Assembly: GCA_973895155.1 (NCBI GenBank) | Contig: OZ316897.1 | Span: forward strand, 7,254,001 to 7,318,000 | Source: Marsupella aquatica | Taxonomy: Eukaryota; Marchantiophyta | Reading direction: 5' to 3' | DNA: 64,000 nucleotides | Shown: positions 43,201 to 54,639 of the stretch, in pieces | Position numbering within the stretch: the first letter of the stretch is position 1 | Layout of the letters: the number at the start of each line of letters is the position of its first letter | Notes under the pieces: generated by a model | What the model saw: the letters and a program-made list of their open reading frames with translations, nothing else | What the model was told of the DNA's origin: nothing | Databases searched by the model: none | Program-made: the position numbers and the translations under genes

Positions 43201-43309
43201 ATGGGAAATTAGCGATTAAACATAGGTTGCCAAGGGAAATTGAGTGTTGATTTGTGATGGGTGAAGGCTTCTGATCTCTGATGATGTTACTGACTTTGTT
43301 CATAAAGAG
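40248..43309. other. Intergenic, about 3 kb, no gene recognised
   Basis: Includes the 3' UTR of the remodeller gene. The longest frame, on the minus strand at 41,938-41,627 (103 aa), has no domain I know. A simple AAGACAAG-type repeat lies at about 42,167-42,210. From about 42.5 kb it becomes AT-rich up to element C. Confidence 0.5.
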
Positions 43310-43314
43310 GATAT

Positions 43315-43483
43315 TATTCAGGGACATAGATCTCATGCGCCAACAAACTCACTTCCTTCTATTCCATTTGGGAGTATGGGGGCTTCCTATATAGTACATG
43401 GCATGGTGGTTATGTAACCACCTCTTGTCCCTATTCACTAGGGTAAGTCTAGTTTACCGGGGTTAGGTTTATCACTTATAACA
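43315..43483 (-). repeat. 3' LTR of element C
   Basis: Left copy. It shares long identical blocks with the right copy (ATAGATCTCATGCGCCAAC, ATAGTACATGGC). On the plus strand it is followed by ACTCCCCCTTGG-type sequence, whose reverse is the polypurine tract (CAAGGGGGAG). Confidence 0.93.
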
Positions 43484-44362
43484 CTCCCCCTTGGTTGGGT
43501 GATAAGTGTGTTACAGCCAACCATAGGATGGGGAAAGCTAACCCTATGGTGTTGGTTTTATGGTCTGGCCCAATGTAGTATGGTCTCATTAAAACCATGC
43601 TTCCATCATGGAAAGAGTGCCACTACTATAACATAAGTTTGGGTCCAGTTATTGAATGTAAGTCCTTATGGTATTCAAAAAGGGTGCATCAGAAAAATCA
43701 AAAGGTGTAATCTCTATGTATATGTCCGTTAATGTGTCTAAGGACTCGTGGTCTGTGTTTATGTTTAAGGAGCTGTTTACGCTCCTACCCTAATCCTGCG
43801 GGCCACAGGTTGAACGCCTCCGGTCGTCGGTCTGTTGCTTTGGTGGGCTGCTGACATCGTTTGAATCTTCGTTCGTTCGGTGGTAGGTGCGGCCGTGTCG
43901 GGAGGTCGTTGTTTGTGTGTTGGGATTGAGCGAATCTCATCGGTTCTGCCTCGGGGGTCTCACTATATGGATGCCTCCCCATCCCCTGCAACGTTTTTAG
44001 GCCTCGGACCCCCTAAAATGTAAGAAAAAAATATTATTTTTCAACCCCTATAAAGTTGGAATATTCCAAAATTTGGTTAGAAAGACCCTAATGTTCTTAT
44101 AAGTCTCAAAATTGAATTTAAAAGACCCTATTGTTCTTCTACAAAAATTCTTAAGTCTTCCCTTCAAACCAATAAAACGACCCTATCCTTCGTCGCACGT
44201 GATGTGCCATTTTTGTGGAAGTGAAACCCCCGAGGGTTCTGCATGATTCTCAATGGTTTGGGGTGGCAGATTGGGGTAGCATATGATGTTGGAGCTCTCG
44301 TCGTATCAGTTTGATCGGCAATAATGGGTGTGCAGTTTGGGTAAGTTCCTCAATGGCATTCG

Positions 44363-46286
44363 TCATTCTTTTCCTTGTAAAAGTGATGCCATACTTCGCA
44401 GTCCTATTCCGTAAGCATGTTCGCGGTGTAGCGCTGGTGGGAGTGGTTTAGTGAACAAGTCCGCGCGGTTGTCTTTACTTGGAATCCATTGTACTTGGAC
44501 CTGTTTGCCATGCTGTTCGTGAGTGAAAAAGAATTTGGGTGCTATGTGTTTGATTCTATCCCCTTTGATGTATCCCTGGACTATCTGCTCCACGCAGGGT
44601 CGGTTGTCTTCGTATATAGTTGTTGGTTTCTTTAGCTGCGCTCTGCCTGTGTGCAGGTGTATGTGGTTTATCAAGTTTCTCAGCCAGATGCTTTCCCTGG
44701 TGGCTTCGTAAAGTGCTATTATCTCGGCGTGATTTGAGGAGGTCGTTGTGAGTGATTGTTGGCTGCTTTTCCAAGAGATCGTCGTGCCACCTTGTAGGAA
44801 GACGTATCCCGTTTGGGATTTTGCATTGTCTGGGTCTGAGAGGTAGCCCGCATCCGCATAGCTGGTCAGTATGTTTTCTGAGTTCTTGGGGAAGAATAGC
44901 CCCATGTCCGTTGTGCCATGCAGGTATCAGAATACCCTCTTTTTTCTTTTTTCTTTTTTTTCGGAATACCCTTTTTACTCCATTCCAATGTCGGATTGTG
45001 GGGTTGGAGCTATGGCAAGCAAGTAGATTGACGGCAAAAGCAATGTCGGGGCGTGACTGTGTTGCCAGGTACATCAGGGCCCCGATGGCTGAGAGATATG
45101 GCTTCTCGGGGCCAAGAACCTCCTCAGTCTCTGCCCATTTTTTAAAGGTGTCCCTTGTGGGGTCTGAGGATCTCAGGTCCATGGGGGTGCTGACCGGGTG
45201 GGCGGATGCCATGTTGAATTTCCGTTGCGCCTTTTCAGTATAAGTTGATTGGTTGATCAGGATTCCCTGCTGCAAGTAGTTGAATTGTAATCCCAGGCAA
45301 TAGCTAGGCTTTTCGATGTCCCTCATCTTGAATGTCTTCTTCAGGAATTTGATTGTCTTGTGCATTATCGTTGTTGTGCCAAAGATGTTTATGTCATCTA
45401 CATAAATTGCGATGATAACGAATTCATCTGCCTCCTGTTTGAGAAACAAACAAGGGGCAATGTCGTCAGTATTGAAGTTCAGTGCGAGCATTTCAGCTTT
45501 GGATCGTTTGTACCAGGTTTGTCCGCTCTGTTTTAATCCGTACATTGAGCGTAGGACTTGGACTGCGAGTTCTCTTTTGATTTGTTTTGTCTGTGTAGCA
45601 GGGGTGTTTGGTAGGAGGAGCATTCATTTCCTGAGGTCAGATGTGTGAAGCACATCCTTTGGTGTTGGTACTGCAGGTCCGACCTCGCTCGTCATTGTGT
45701 CCAAATCGCCTGTAGGGCCGGTTTGGGTTAGACCCGGTTGTAGACCGCGGTCTGTGGTACCATTCTTCTCCCCCTCAATGTGGAACCTTATTCTTTTGAT
45801 CAGTTTTGGGGGTGCCTTCATGTATATTGTGGTATCTAGGATACCATACAGATAGGCTGTGATCACATCTAGCGTGTACATGACGAGCTTGTGCAGGAGA
45901 GTAAATGCAATGAGGTACAAGTATGTTATGGAATCCATCACCGGGGAGTATGTTTGGTCGAAGTCCCGGCCGGGGATTTGGGTGTAGCCCTTCGCTACCA
46001 AGCGAGCTTTGTATCTGATTACCTCTCCTTGTGCATTTTGTTTCCTCAAGAAAGTGAACTTATATCCTGTAAGGTGTGTCCCTGCAAGTGCAGGAATTAC
46101 GGGTCCGAACACGTTTCGTTTTATCAAGGAGTCTAATTCAGAGTTTATGGCCAGCTCCCATTGATGCCAGTCTGGTCGAGATTGAGCCTCTGCTACTGTA
46201 ATGGGGTTAGGGGTGTCGTTGGTTATCTCCTCAGAGATATGGAATGCAAAGTGGTCATTGATTTGTGTTTTATTTTGCTGCATCAT
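44363..46286 (-). pseudogene. Element C reverse transcriptase and RNase H
   Basis: RT begins in the frame 46,286-45,624 (YKFTFLRKQNAQGEVIRYKA, ARLVAKGYTQIPGRDFDQTY, LDVITAYLYGILDTTIYMKA) and, after a stop at 45,624, continues in 45,623-44,556 (VLRSMYGLKQSGQTWYKRSK, IAIYVDDINIFG with YVDD, QSRPDIAFAVNLLACHSSNP). RNase H is in 44,905-44,363 (SYADAGYLSDPDNAKSQTGY, SWKSSQQSLTTTSSNHAEII, IYEDNRPCVEQIVQGYIKGD). The segment between YMKAPPK and VLRSMYGLKQ is about 80 residues, even longer than in element A. A short A-rich insertion at 44,938-44,963 breaks the frame. Confidence 0.9.
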
Positions 46287-46397
46287 CTGTCCGGTGTGTA
46301 TGTAGCTGATTATTATTTCCTCGTTTGCTGTATCCCTTGGAGGGGGTGATCTTCATGCAGGGGTGGCCGTGGTTGCTGGTGATGCGCTACGTGGTGG

Positions 46398-47770
46398 TCA
46401 CGGGTACGTATCCTTAGAGCCCAGGGGTCGGCCCCATTTTGCCTTTGGTGCGGCTGCTGTTGCCTGTGCAGCTGTCCGTGAAATTCTTGCGGGTATATTT
46501 GCTGCCTCCGTGTGTGACCGTGTGATTGCAGCTGCATTGTTGAAAGAGTCAGGTAAGTTCGTGAGCATCTGCTGTAAATGGAGGACCCTTTGTACTCCTT
46601 GGTCTGCTTCTCTGGTCTGGTGGTCATCAGTGATTGGTTTCGTGGGCAGCCATTGTAGTTCTTGTGCTTTGACATGTCCGCCTCTAGCAGTGTCTTCGGC
46701 GAGAGTTGGGAATTTGTCTTTGAAGAATTGGCAGTCTTGGAACCTTTCTTTAAATATGTCTGTTGTCGCAGGTTCCAAGTACCTGATGATAGAACGTGAG
46801 TCTAGTCCCACTAGATGCCTCGTTGTCGCTTGGGTCCCATTTTGGTCCGTTTGGGGCCTAGTATTGGGACCAGGATCAGGCATCCGAATGTTCGGAGATG
46901 GGTGATGTCCGGTGGCATTCCGTATGCCAAGAAGTGAGGGGTCTGGGTATTGAAGGAGGATGGCCTTATTCTTAGGAGGGCGGCCGCGTGCAGGACCGCA
47001 TGGCTCCATGCTGAGGCTGGTAAGTTGGATTGCATTAGCAGTGGCCTGGCCACCATTTGTATGCAATTTATCACTGATTCGGCGATAACATTCTGGAAGT
47101 GGACATGTGGGATCGGGTATTCGGTGTCTATCCCTGCAGTCTCACAGAAGTCATCAAATTTTTTTGAGGTAAACTCCCCTGCATTGTCGACTTTGATGGT
47201 TTTGATTGGATTCTCTGGGAATTGGTGTTTAAGTTTCAGTATGTGAGATAAGATTCTGGTGAAGACTAGGTTCCGTGTGGAGAGCAAGGAGACCTGTGAC
47301 CATTTGGTGGAGGCGTCTATAATGACCATGAAGTATCGGAATGGGCTGGAGGGTGGTTCGATTGGTCCGCAGACATCTGCTTGTATCCTCTCTAAAAATT
47401 GTGGGATCTTATGTATGGTTTTTGATGGTGCAGGCCGAGTCACCATCTTTCCCTGTGAACAAGCGATGCAGGGTCTGTTCGAGGCTGAGGGGTGAGCTCC
47501 GTGGGGTATCCCCACCGTGGTCTTCAGAATGTTGTGGTACATATTGGTGCCGGGGTGACCCAGGCGATTATGCCAGATTTGAGTTAAATTGAGAGTGGGT
47601 CGCTCTGTGTGGTAAGAGTGGATCCGGGTGATGTATAAGCCAGGAGGGTAAATTGGTAAGATCTCTTGAACTCCTCCCCCTGGTTTGGTGTTGTCTAGTA
47701 TCTGCAGAACTACCCTGTTGTTGTGGGTGTCGGTGTGGATGTACGTGTAGCTTATTTGCGCGGATATCAT
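46398..47770 (-). pseudogene. Element C integrase
   Basis: The 319-codon frame 47,770-46,811 holds the pre-integrase motif WHNRLGHPGTNMYHNIL with CIAC, then the DDE residues in IQADVCGPI, VDNAGEFTSKKFDDFCE and FQNVIAESVI. It continues through SAWSHAVLHAAALLRIRPSS and LRTFGCLILVPILGPKRTKM, and a second frame (47,066-46,398) completes the C-terminal side. Catalytic residues are kept, and the core frame is long. It would integrate cDNA, but the element as a whole is broken. Confidence 0.9.
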
Positions 47771-47883
47771 TGAAGCTGATTAGGTTCCTTGTGGCCCTTG
47801 GTGCGTAAATTGTTGAGTCGATGTAGATTGTAGTCCCTTTGGGGAATCTGACTCTAGTCGGGCCATAGCCCTCCTCTATGTGG

Positions 47884-48987
47884 TTAGGTCCTGTTATGGT
47901 TGTCATGGATCTGTTGGATGGTGTGATTCGGAGAAAATAATGTCTGTCTCATAGTATTGAGTGAGATGTTCCCAATGCAGTTACTGTGGTCATTTGGTGG
48001 TGTTGAGGTGGAGCCTAGTTGGGCGGTATGGACCTCGGGTACTGTTGGGTCTAATCTGTAGCCCTCAATGTCGTCTAGGGCCTCCATGTAGTTGCCCTGT
48101 GCTCCGTTGGTGGGTTATTCCGGGCTCTACTTGTAGAGTGTGACCAGGTGTGCAGGTGCCCGATAGTCTCTTCGTAGATGTCCCTTTGTTCCCCACCTGA
48201 AACATTCAGTGGGGTTATTATTTTCTCGGTTCCAATTGTAATATCCCTTGGCGCGGCGTCCCCCTTGGCCTCTTCCTCTGTATCCACGTCCTCTGTTAAA
48301 ATTTCCAAATGTTTGGCCTCTTCTCCCCCTGAAGTTTCCATTTCCTCTCCCTCTGGGCCTGTCATTCGGGCAGTTAAAGTTGGCTTCTGGTCTTGGTGGG
48401 GATGCAGCGGCCCCTGGTGGGCGAGATTTGGCATTCTCCAGGAGGAGTAATTGGTGTTTTTTGGCAAGAAGCATATATGCGATCAGTTCGGAATATTTAG
48501 TGAAACCCATATTTCTGTACTATGATGCCAAGAGTAAGTTTCCTGCGTTGAACGTTGAAAAGGTGTGCTCTATTATTTCATCGTCGTTGATGGGGTGGCC
48601 GCAGACTGCCAATTGTGAGGTGATCCGGAATAGTTTGCCATTGTAGCTCGCAATTGAGGTGTGGTCTTGGACTCTAAGGTTGATCCAATTGTGGTGAGCC
48701 GCTAGCAGGGAGACGAGCCGCATGTGGTCCAACCGTAATCTCAGATCTTCCCAGAGTATTCTTGGATTATATTGGTTGAGATACTGGGTCTTGAGTGGCT
48801 CGGCCAAGTGATGTCGGATGAAGATTAGCGCTCTTGCCTTCTGTTGTAGTGTGAGGCCTGCAACGATTAGGATTGCGTCCTGCAAATCTTTGGATGCAAG
48901 ATAGGCCTCAATGTCAAGTGACCATGTTAAATAATTTGCACCGTCTATGGCTAATGCCTTAAATTGTAATTTCTCAATCATAGTCAT
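47884..48987 (-). pseudogene. Element C gag with damaged zinc knuckle, and protease remnant
   Basis: Gag opens MTMIEKLQFKALAIDGANYL at 48,987 and runs to 48,520, then continues after a stop in the frame 48,510-48,127 (GFTKYSELIAYMLLAKKHQL, an Arg/Gly-rich stretch and the knuckle CFRWGTKGHLRRDY). Compared with a CCHC knuckle, the second and last cysteines are Trp and Tyr, so zinc binding is lost. The following frame (48,087-47,884) occupies the protease position but shows no catalytic D-S/T-G triad. Confidence 0.85.
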
Positions 48988-49414
48988 TGTTCAATCGAAG
49001 TCTTGTATCTTCGGTAATCAGAAGTATCTCAATAAATGGAAATTGCTTAAGTTTTCCTCGGTGTATCTTGTTTGAAATTGTGCAATCTTGGGGGATGGGA
49101 TGGGGACTTCCCTGATATTGGTCCGTGTGCGGCCGTTCTTGATGGTCCATTTGCCTTGTATCGACCTTCCTTGTGCCTGCTCCGATATTTCACGGGCCGT
49201 CCTCTCCAGATGTTGGGTAATTTTGTGGAGAGGGTCGCATTCAGGGAGGAGAGATCGATGTAAGGGCAAAGCTTTTATTGGAATCCTTGAAAAAGAAACT
49301 GAATTCTTTAGGCGTTTTTGTCTTCCGTGGGCTGGTGTGGAGATTTTCCGTTTTGTCAAACAAAGTTTTGCTCGAGCTGATGTGGAAGGAAAATTTTTTC
49401 GCTCAGATCAAGAG

Positions 49415-49428
49415 TCGTGCTGATAACA
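49415..49428 (-). promoter_or_regulatory. Primer-binding site of element C
   Basis: In element sense the sequence directly after the 5' LTR is TGTTATCAGCACGA, sharing the 12-base core with elements A, D and E. Confidence 0.8.
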
Positions 49429-49597
49429 TATTTAGGGACATAGATCTCATGCGCCAACGAACTCACTTCCTTCTATTCCATTTGGGAGTATGGGGGCTCC
49501 CTATATAGTACATGGCGTGATGGTTATGTAACCACCTCTTGTCCCTATTCACTAGGGTAAGTCTAGTTTATCGGGGTTAGGTTTATCACTTATAACA
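49429..49597 (-). repeat. 5' LTR of element C
   Basis: Right copy, 169 bp. On its left (element sense, just downstream) is the primer-binding site, seen on the plus strand as TCGTGCTGATAACA at 49,415-49,428. Confidence 0.93.
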
Positions 49598-49602
49598 GAT
49601 AT

Positions 49603-50800
49603 TTTCTTATAACATTTAATTTGTTGGTGATCTTTGAGCCCAAACTCCAATGGTGAGACTTATATTGAGGAGTTAAATTTGGAAATATTAATTATGAAAA
49701 AACTTGTGTCTGAAGCATTGTGTTAATTTATGGTGTGAAAATCCAAGGTCAGGAAATATTGAATATATGATGATTTTTTGTGTTGTGTTTTATGACATTT
49801 TGGAAAATCAGAAAATTTTGAAAAAGAGAATTAAGGCCTTGGACCCATCCTTTAAGGCTTCTTGTTACATCCGGAACTCATGATTGTGCAGCAACAGACT
49901 CTCCGTCACATAGTGGAGGACGACCTGGGTCAAAATTCACGTCTATTGTGCTCACAAAGTATAATTCACGTCTAATGTGCACAAAAGCAGAGTATATCAC
50001 ATCAACAAGTTCAGATGGACCACTTCTTATGTAGTGTCTTTGTATATGGTGTTGACAACTTGATGGAAGCAAGTGAAAGACATGGAACAGACAAAGATAG
50101 AGAGACGGACAACATTCTGTCTTAGTAAGAACAAAGGCGAACAATGTGGCTGGGAGTAACTTTTGGGTGGCTGGGAGTAAGCTTTTATGGGTTGTAAATT
50201 TTCCAGGGGCACTCTCACCTTGCAAAGCACGAGCACCTAAACTCTTTCTTATAAATTTTTGAGTGTAGCATAAATTCCTGCCGTAAGCTTCAGCTCACTA
50301 CGTATTCCTCATGAGTTGAGCCTCCTTACTAGTAAATGTTTTATCTATCTTGACCAGGCTCCGTCTAAATAGCAAAACAAAGGGATACCTGCACAATTTA
50401 TGCAATCATTAAACCACACCTGCCACTATAAAAGCCTCATTCCATGTCTCACTACTCACCATAAAAGGTGGAACACTAGCACCTTTTGTGGAGTACTTGC
50501 CAAAAAAAGGTTTTGCAGTCAGCACCTTTTGTGTAACTCAAAGTCCATTTCTGAACTTGTACTCTTTAGAATGAGAGCTCTGGGTTACCTGTAGCCCTTT
50601 ATAGGGGCAGGTGTGATTTAAACCCAAAAAAGAACAATGAAGACAAGAGGGAGGCAAACTTAATTTCACTTTGAACAAACCCAGATCAACAAATCAAACT
50701 TGAATTAAGTAAGTTACTTATTCAGCTTTAAACTTCAAGCTTATCAAGGTTCAACAAGAAAATAACTGCTTGTGTTAGTGGAATGGATTCTTCCAATCAA
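49603..50800. other. AT-rich spacer, no gene recognised
   Basis: About 1.2 kb. The minus-strand frame 50,225-49,878 (115 codons) has no domain I recognise. No repeats with clear ends were seen. Confidence 0.45.
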
Positions 50801-50959
50801 CACATAATTGGGGTACACAACATCATCAGTTATCAGTGACTGATAATTGATATCAGTCGCTGATATCAGTTATCTCAAAAATTTTAGAATCTCAACTGAG
50901 GAGTTGAGATGGGGCCTTCGAACTTCCGCTCATCTCAGCTGGGCAGCCGAGGTTGATTT

Positions 50960-51210
50960 TGATTCAATCTCGGCTGACCTCGCCGAGATGGGCGTACGGA
51001 CCGAAAAAAAATCCAACCAAAAAAAAAACCAAAAAAATTCCCGAAAAAAATTTTTGAAATTTTTTTCCCCATCTCATGGCCTCGCCGAGATGGGGCGTAC
51101 GGACCAAAAAAAAACGTGGAAAAAAAACCAAAAAATTGAAAAAAAAAATCGGAAATTTTTATCCCATCTCGGTTGGGCTCGCCGAGATAGGTGTCCGTAC
51201 GGTACGGACG
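50960..51210. repeat. Array of three hairpins, period about 100 bp, with A-rich spacers
   Basis: The core CCTCGCCGAGATGGGCGTAC occurs at 50,978 and 51,080, with a variant at 51,178 (GCTCGCCGAGATAGGTGTCC). Each core sits in a short hairpin: ATCTCGGC/GCCGAGAT, CCCCATCTC/GAGATGGGG and ATCTCGG/CCGAGAT. The spacers are almost pure A with a few C and G. Confidence 0.8.
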
Positions 51211-51276
51211 CCTCATGGCGAAAAAAAATTGAAAAATAAAAGTTTTTCTTCAAATTTTGAAGAAAAATTCAAGAAT

Positions 51277-51419
51277 TGTTGTGGGATAAATGAGACAAAG
51301 AGTTGGTTCCATCTTTACTCTTGGTAGAATATGTACATGTGGCTACGGCCTAAGTAGTTAGGGTAGTTACATAGGTAGTTATCCCAAAGGTAGACTTAAC
51401 TCAAGTATGAGTTACAACA
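51277..51419 (-). repeat. 3' LTR of element D
   Basis: 143 bp, identical to the right copy. The adjoining plus-strand CTCCCCCTTTG is, reversed, the polypurine tract CAAAGGGGGAG. Confidence 0.93.
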
Positions 51420-52229
51420 CTCCCCCTTTGTAACATTGGGGTTGAAATGTTACAATCAAGAGTCTACTTTGGGTATATTCAGTGGTATACAATAGGTTTT
51501 GTTTATGTCTAGCCTATTTTATAAATGGTGTAGCCATCTCAAGTCTACTATAAATGAAAAGCTTCTCCTAATAGATGTCTTATAATTCATGTTGCATGGT
51601 AAAGTGTAAGTGGGGGATGTAATCTCATTAAAACCTCCCCTACTTTCTTTGTGGGAGGAAAGAGTATTACCATCCCCATGGGTGAAACATAATTGGGTTT
51701 AAGCATATAGTGTATGTGTAATTTCTACAAAGTCTCTTAAGGTGCTTGTCAGCACTATAGGCTTGTTGAAGATCTTCCTTGGTTGATTGTTTCTCGTGTC
51801 TCCTTCCAATCGGGAAATGGAGACTCCTTGATGGTCACCGATTACATGCCATGACAAAGTAAAGTATTAGTACAAAATGAAGATGATATGGTGTAATCCA
51901 TGGCCTTGGAATTGGATTGGGTGTCCAACCCTAGATTTGGTGTGGGCATAACCTATTTGCACCACATCACGTACCATATCCACAACATAGGGTTATCATA
52001 TTGGGGTATGGCGCACCATCTCTTATGGTGCCTTACCATGCCATGTCTCACCTTATGGTACCTTATGACCTGGTACTGTACCTCATATTATCATATGGTA
52101 CTTTAATATCCAGTATACCTCATCAAGTATTGGTAAGTGATTGTGTTAACACCATGTTCAATCATTTATAAAAAATTCCTTAGATTTCATGATTTGCTAT
52201 ATGCATGGAATAAAGTTCCATTTTTAGGT

Positions 52230-52550
52230 ATTCATTGGTGCGAAAGGCACTTGTGCAATAGGCACATCCCATGGGTTCGATTTCTGGGAGTCAAGTCTTT
52301 CTTGAGATCTCCCCCTCAATTTGTCAAATATTTTTCCTTTCTGGCTGGGTGTGCAGTAGGCACTCATTGGCCTTGAGGTCTCCCCCTCAATTGGTCATTT
52401 ACTTCCATGTGCAGTAGGCACTCATTGGCTTCCATGTGTAGTAGGCACGGAGCTTAACTTTTAAGTGCCGTAGGCAGCTTTTAAATGCAGTAGGCATATG
52501 TTTGTTGTCATGTGCAGTAGGCACAGGGTTTCTATGTGTAGTAGGCAACC
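52230..52550 (+). repeat. Dispersed short repeat GTGCAGTAGGCA
   Basis: At least eight exact or near copies of GTGCAGTAGGCA (variants GTGTAGTAGGCA, GTGCCGTAGGCA, ATGCAGTAGGCA, GTGCAATAGGCA) lie in about 320 bases, at uneven spacing of about 20-90 bases. A second duplicated phrase, TCTCCCCCTCAATT, occurs near 52,306 and 52,380. Function unknown; the array lies in the interior of element D. Confidence 0.8.
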
Positions 52551-53100
52551 TGGGGAAAATATCTCCTCTGGAATTTGTGAAATTAATTGGTGGGAGTAAC
52601 CATCATTAACATTTTCAATAAGTGTTTTTGTAGGTGCCTTAGATCATTTTTTTAATTTTTTTTTTGGCATGGCATGAAATGTTCTTGTGAATGTTAATGC
52701 AAATCAACATTGTCTTAGTTGGCTTTTAATAACTCTGAAATCAATATTGCATGGCAATGTTTCCTTTGTAAAGAAAGGTGCTTTTTGCTAAGCTCGTATT
52801 TTGCTAAAAACAAATAAATGGAATTCGGGGTTGGTTTAGTGTTTAGGTTGTTTGAAGTGTATTTCCCTGGTTAAGTGCACATTTTTCTTTGTAAACACAA
52901 ATCTCTTTGATGGGTTTTTCAATTAAGGAGGGTTTGCACTTAGCGGTATATTCTCGACGTTTTCTCGACGTTTCAGCGTTTTTGTTGCAAGATTTGACTT
53001 TGCTGCGTGCGTTCCCTTCGTGCTCTTACCCTCTTTTCTCCGAGCTTCTATTGGTTCGTGCTCCCAATGGTCAACTCGTAAGCTCATAACACCAATGCCC

Positions 53101-53502
53101 CTACCCCTGGTCGTGGATTGTTCCATCTTGTCCATGCATACTGCCAATCTCACGAGAACTGTTGTTTACCGAAACTGGCATTCTGTGTCCTTTTGTGCTA
53201 TAGATGCCGTAACTTTGGGACTCCCATTGGTCATCGCTATCCTCCTTACTTTCCTCATCCTTGTGTTCGCCTTTGATAACGAGGTCACCATTTTCTATGA
53301 ACATTTTGACCTCATTCTTTGTGAGGCCTGGGAGGTCAATTTGCATGCGGTAGGAGTCATCCATTTCTTTAAAATCCCACGGTGGTCTAGAAGAGTTCAG
53401 GAATGGTGACGCCACTTATGCAGGTGCCATAACGGTTCATCGAAAAACTTGATCCATTGTGTCGATCATTGATAGGAGACTCCGGTTGGGGAAGAAGAAA
53501 TC
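53101..53502 (-). pseudogene. Small heat-shock protein (HSP20, organelle-type) pseudogene fragment inside element D
   Basis: On the minus strand one frame reads DFFFPNRSLLSMIDTMDQVF, then two stops (TGA, TAA), then PPWDFKEMDDSYRMQIDLPG, EVKMFIENGDLVIKGEHKDE and QWESQSYGIYSTK. This matches the order of plastid or mitochondrial HSP20 proteins: a DTMD/F motif before the alpha-crystallin domain, PWD, DLPGL, and G-x-LVIKGE. The end of the domain (the normal L-P-x and G-V-L strands) is not recognisable. HSP20 proteins are chaperones; this copy is inactive. No intron is visible. A frame further upstream (53,747-53,520) may be the transit-peptide side. Confidence 0.7.
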
Positions 53503-54625
53503 AAAGGCACAAAAAATGCCTAAGGGAGAGAACTTTCCGCGGCGCGACAGAGTGTCCGAGTCCCCTCTTCTCTTCTCCACTTTGTTTCCTCGTACTCGAG
53601 CGACATCTCCTGAGCAACCGAGGCCTTTATCCGCGGCTTACCGTAATGTAGTTGCATGACACAATTCACCGCATTCCTTGCATTGCTATCTTTCAACGCA
53701 GCAGACCTCCGGACAATTGTAGGAGTTTCCAGTGGCTTCGCACTCAATTCAATGTGCTTGCATAGTTTTCTTGGTCACAGTTTTCGGTAAGAAGAATGAG
53801 AAATCAATCCAATTAACTTCATCAACTCCAGGGACTCACAAACAGATTGGTAGTACCGGTGGAGAAAGAGCAAGAGAACGTAGTGAAACGGACTGGACCA
53901 GGACTACTGACGCATGTGTGAACTAATGTGGCACAGGCCAGTTCAGAATGCAAAGTAGGACTACGATGAAAATTCATTCACGGATAACAATGAAAGAATC
54001 ACTGTGTGACTTTGGGAACTAAGACCCTAAGCGGGGACAGCATTGCCTTTCCCGCAGTCCTCATTGCATGGCAGGAATGAAGAGACACAGCAGGAATTCC
54101 GCAGGGACCATGATATCTTCGTAATCCTTGCCACTGTGCAGAATTAACCTAGGAATTTGATAACTTCCGAGGCAATAGGTCGCTTCAAAACTGAAATATC
54201 GACGAGGCATCATCGCAATTCTGCACTTAAAGTTGACAGAGATGCCAAGATTGAGGGAATCCATTGCTCAAAAAATTTGTTAAAAATGAGAAGAAGACAT
54301 CCAATAGCAACCATGAAACTTAGGACGAGCGGGATCCCAACGTGCATAGCCCAAGCCAACAACAAACGACGCGGACGCCATTTGCTCACAATACATTCCG
54401 CTTTCCCTTCACACAATTGGCCGCATTCAAGCTAACATCAATGCCATCTTCGTCCACGTTCCGCCACAATCCAGAGTGCAAAGCGAGCTGCAGCGCTTCA
54501 AGCAGCTCTCGCAAAAAAACCAAAAAAAAACTTTGGCACATTCAAATCACGTCTTCAGGGCTCTCCCTCCTTTCTTTGTCTTAGATTGAATCAGTCATGG
54601 CCTAAAAATTCAGCCAGTCTTAGGC

Positions 54626-54639
54626 TCGTGCTGATAACG
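54626..54639 (-). promoter_or_regulatory. Primer-binding site of element D
   Basis: In element sense CGTTATCAGCACGA follows the LTR directly, identical to that of element A although the LTRs of the two elements are unrelated. Confidence 0.8.

Larger units (their letters stand above)
43315..49597 (-). mobile_element. Element C: complete Copia retrotransposon, minus strand, 169-bp LTRs
   Basis: The ends are 169-bp LTRs (element sense TGTTATAAGTGATAAACC ... CCTAAATA), with target duplication GATAT at 43,310-14 and 49,598-602. In element sense the order is primer-binding site, leader, gag, protease remnant, integrase, RT, RNase H and polypurine tract. The LTRs differ at about 6 of 169 positions, making it older than A, D and E. 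Coding regions are broken by several stops and frameshifts plus a short A-rich insertion in RNase H. Protein motifs place it close to element A. Confidence 0.95.

Noticed and set aside
52230-52550. Possible CRISPR-like array
   Set aside because: The motif is only 12 bases, spacing is irregular, and the setting is a plant retroelement.
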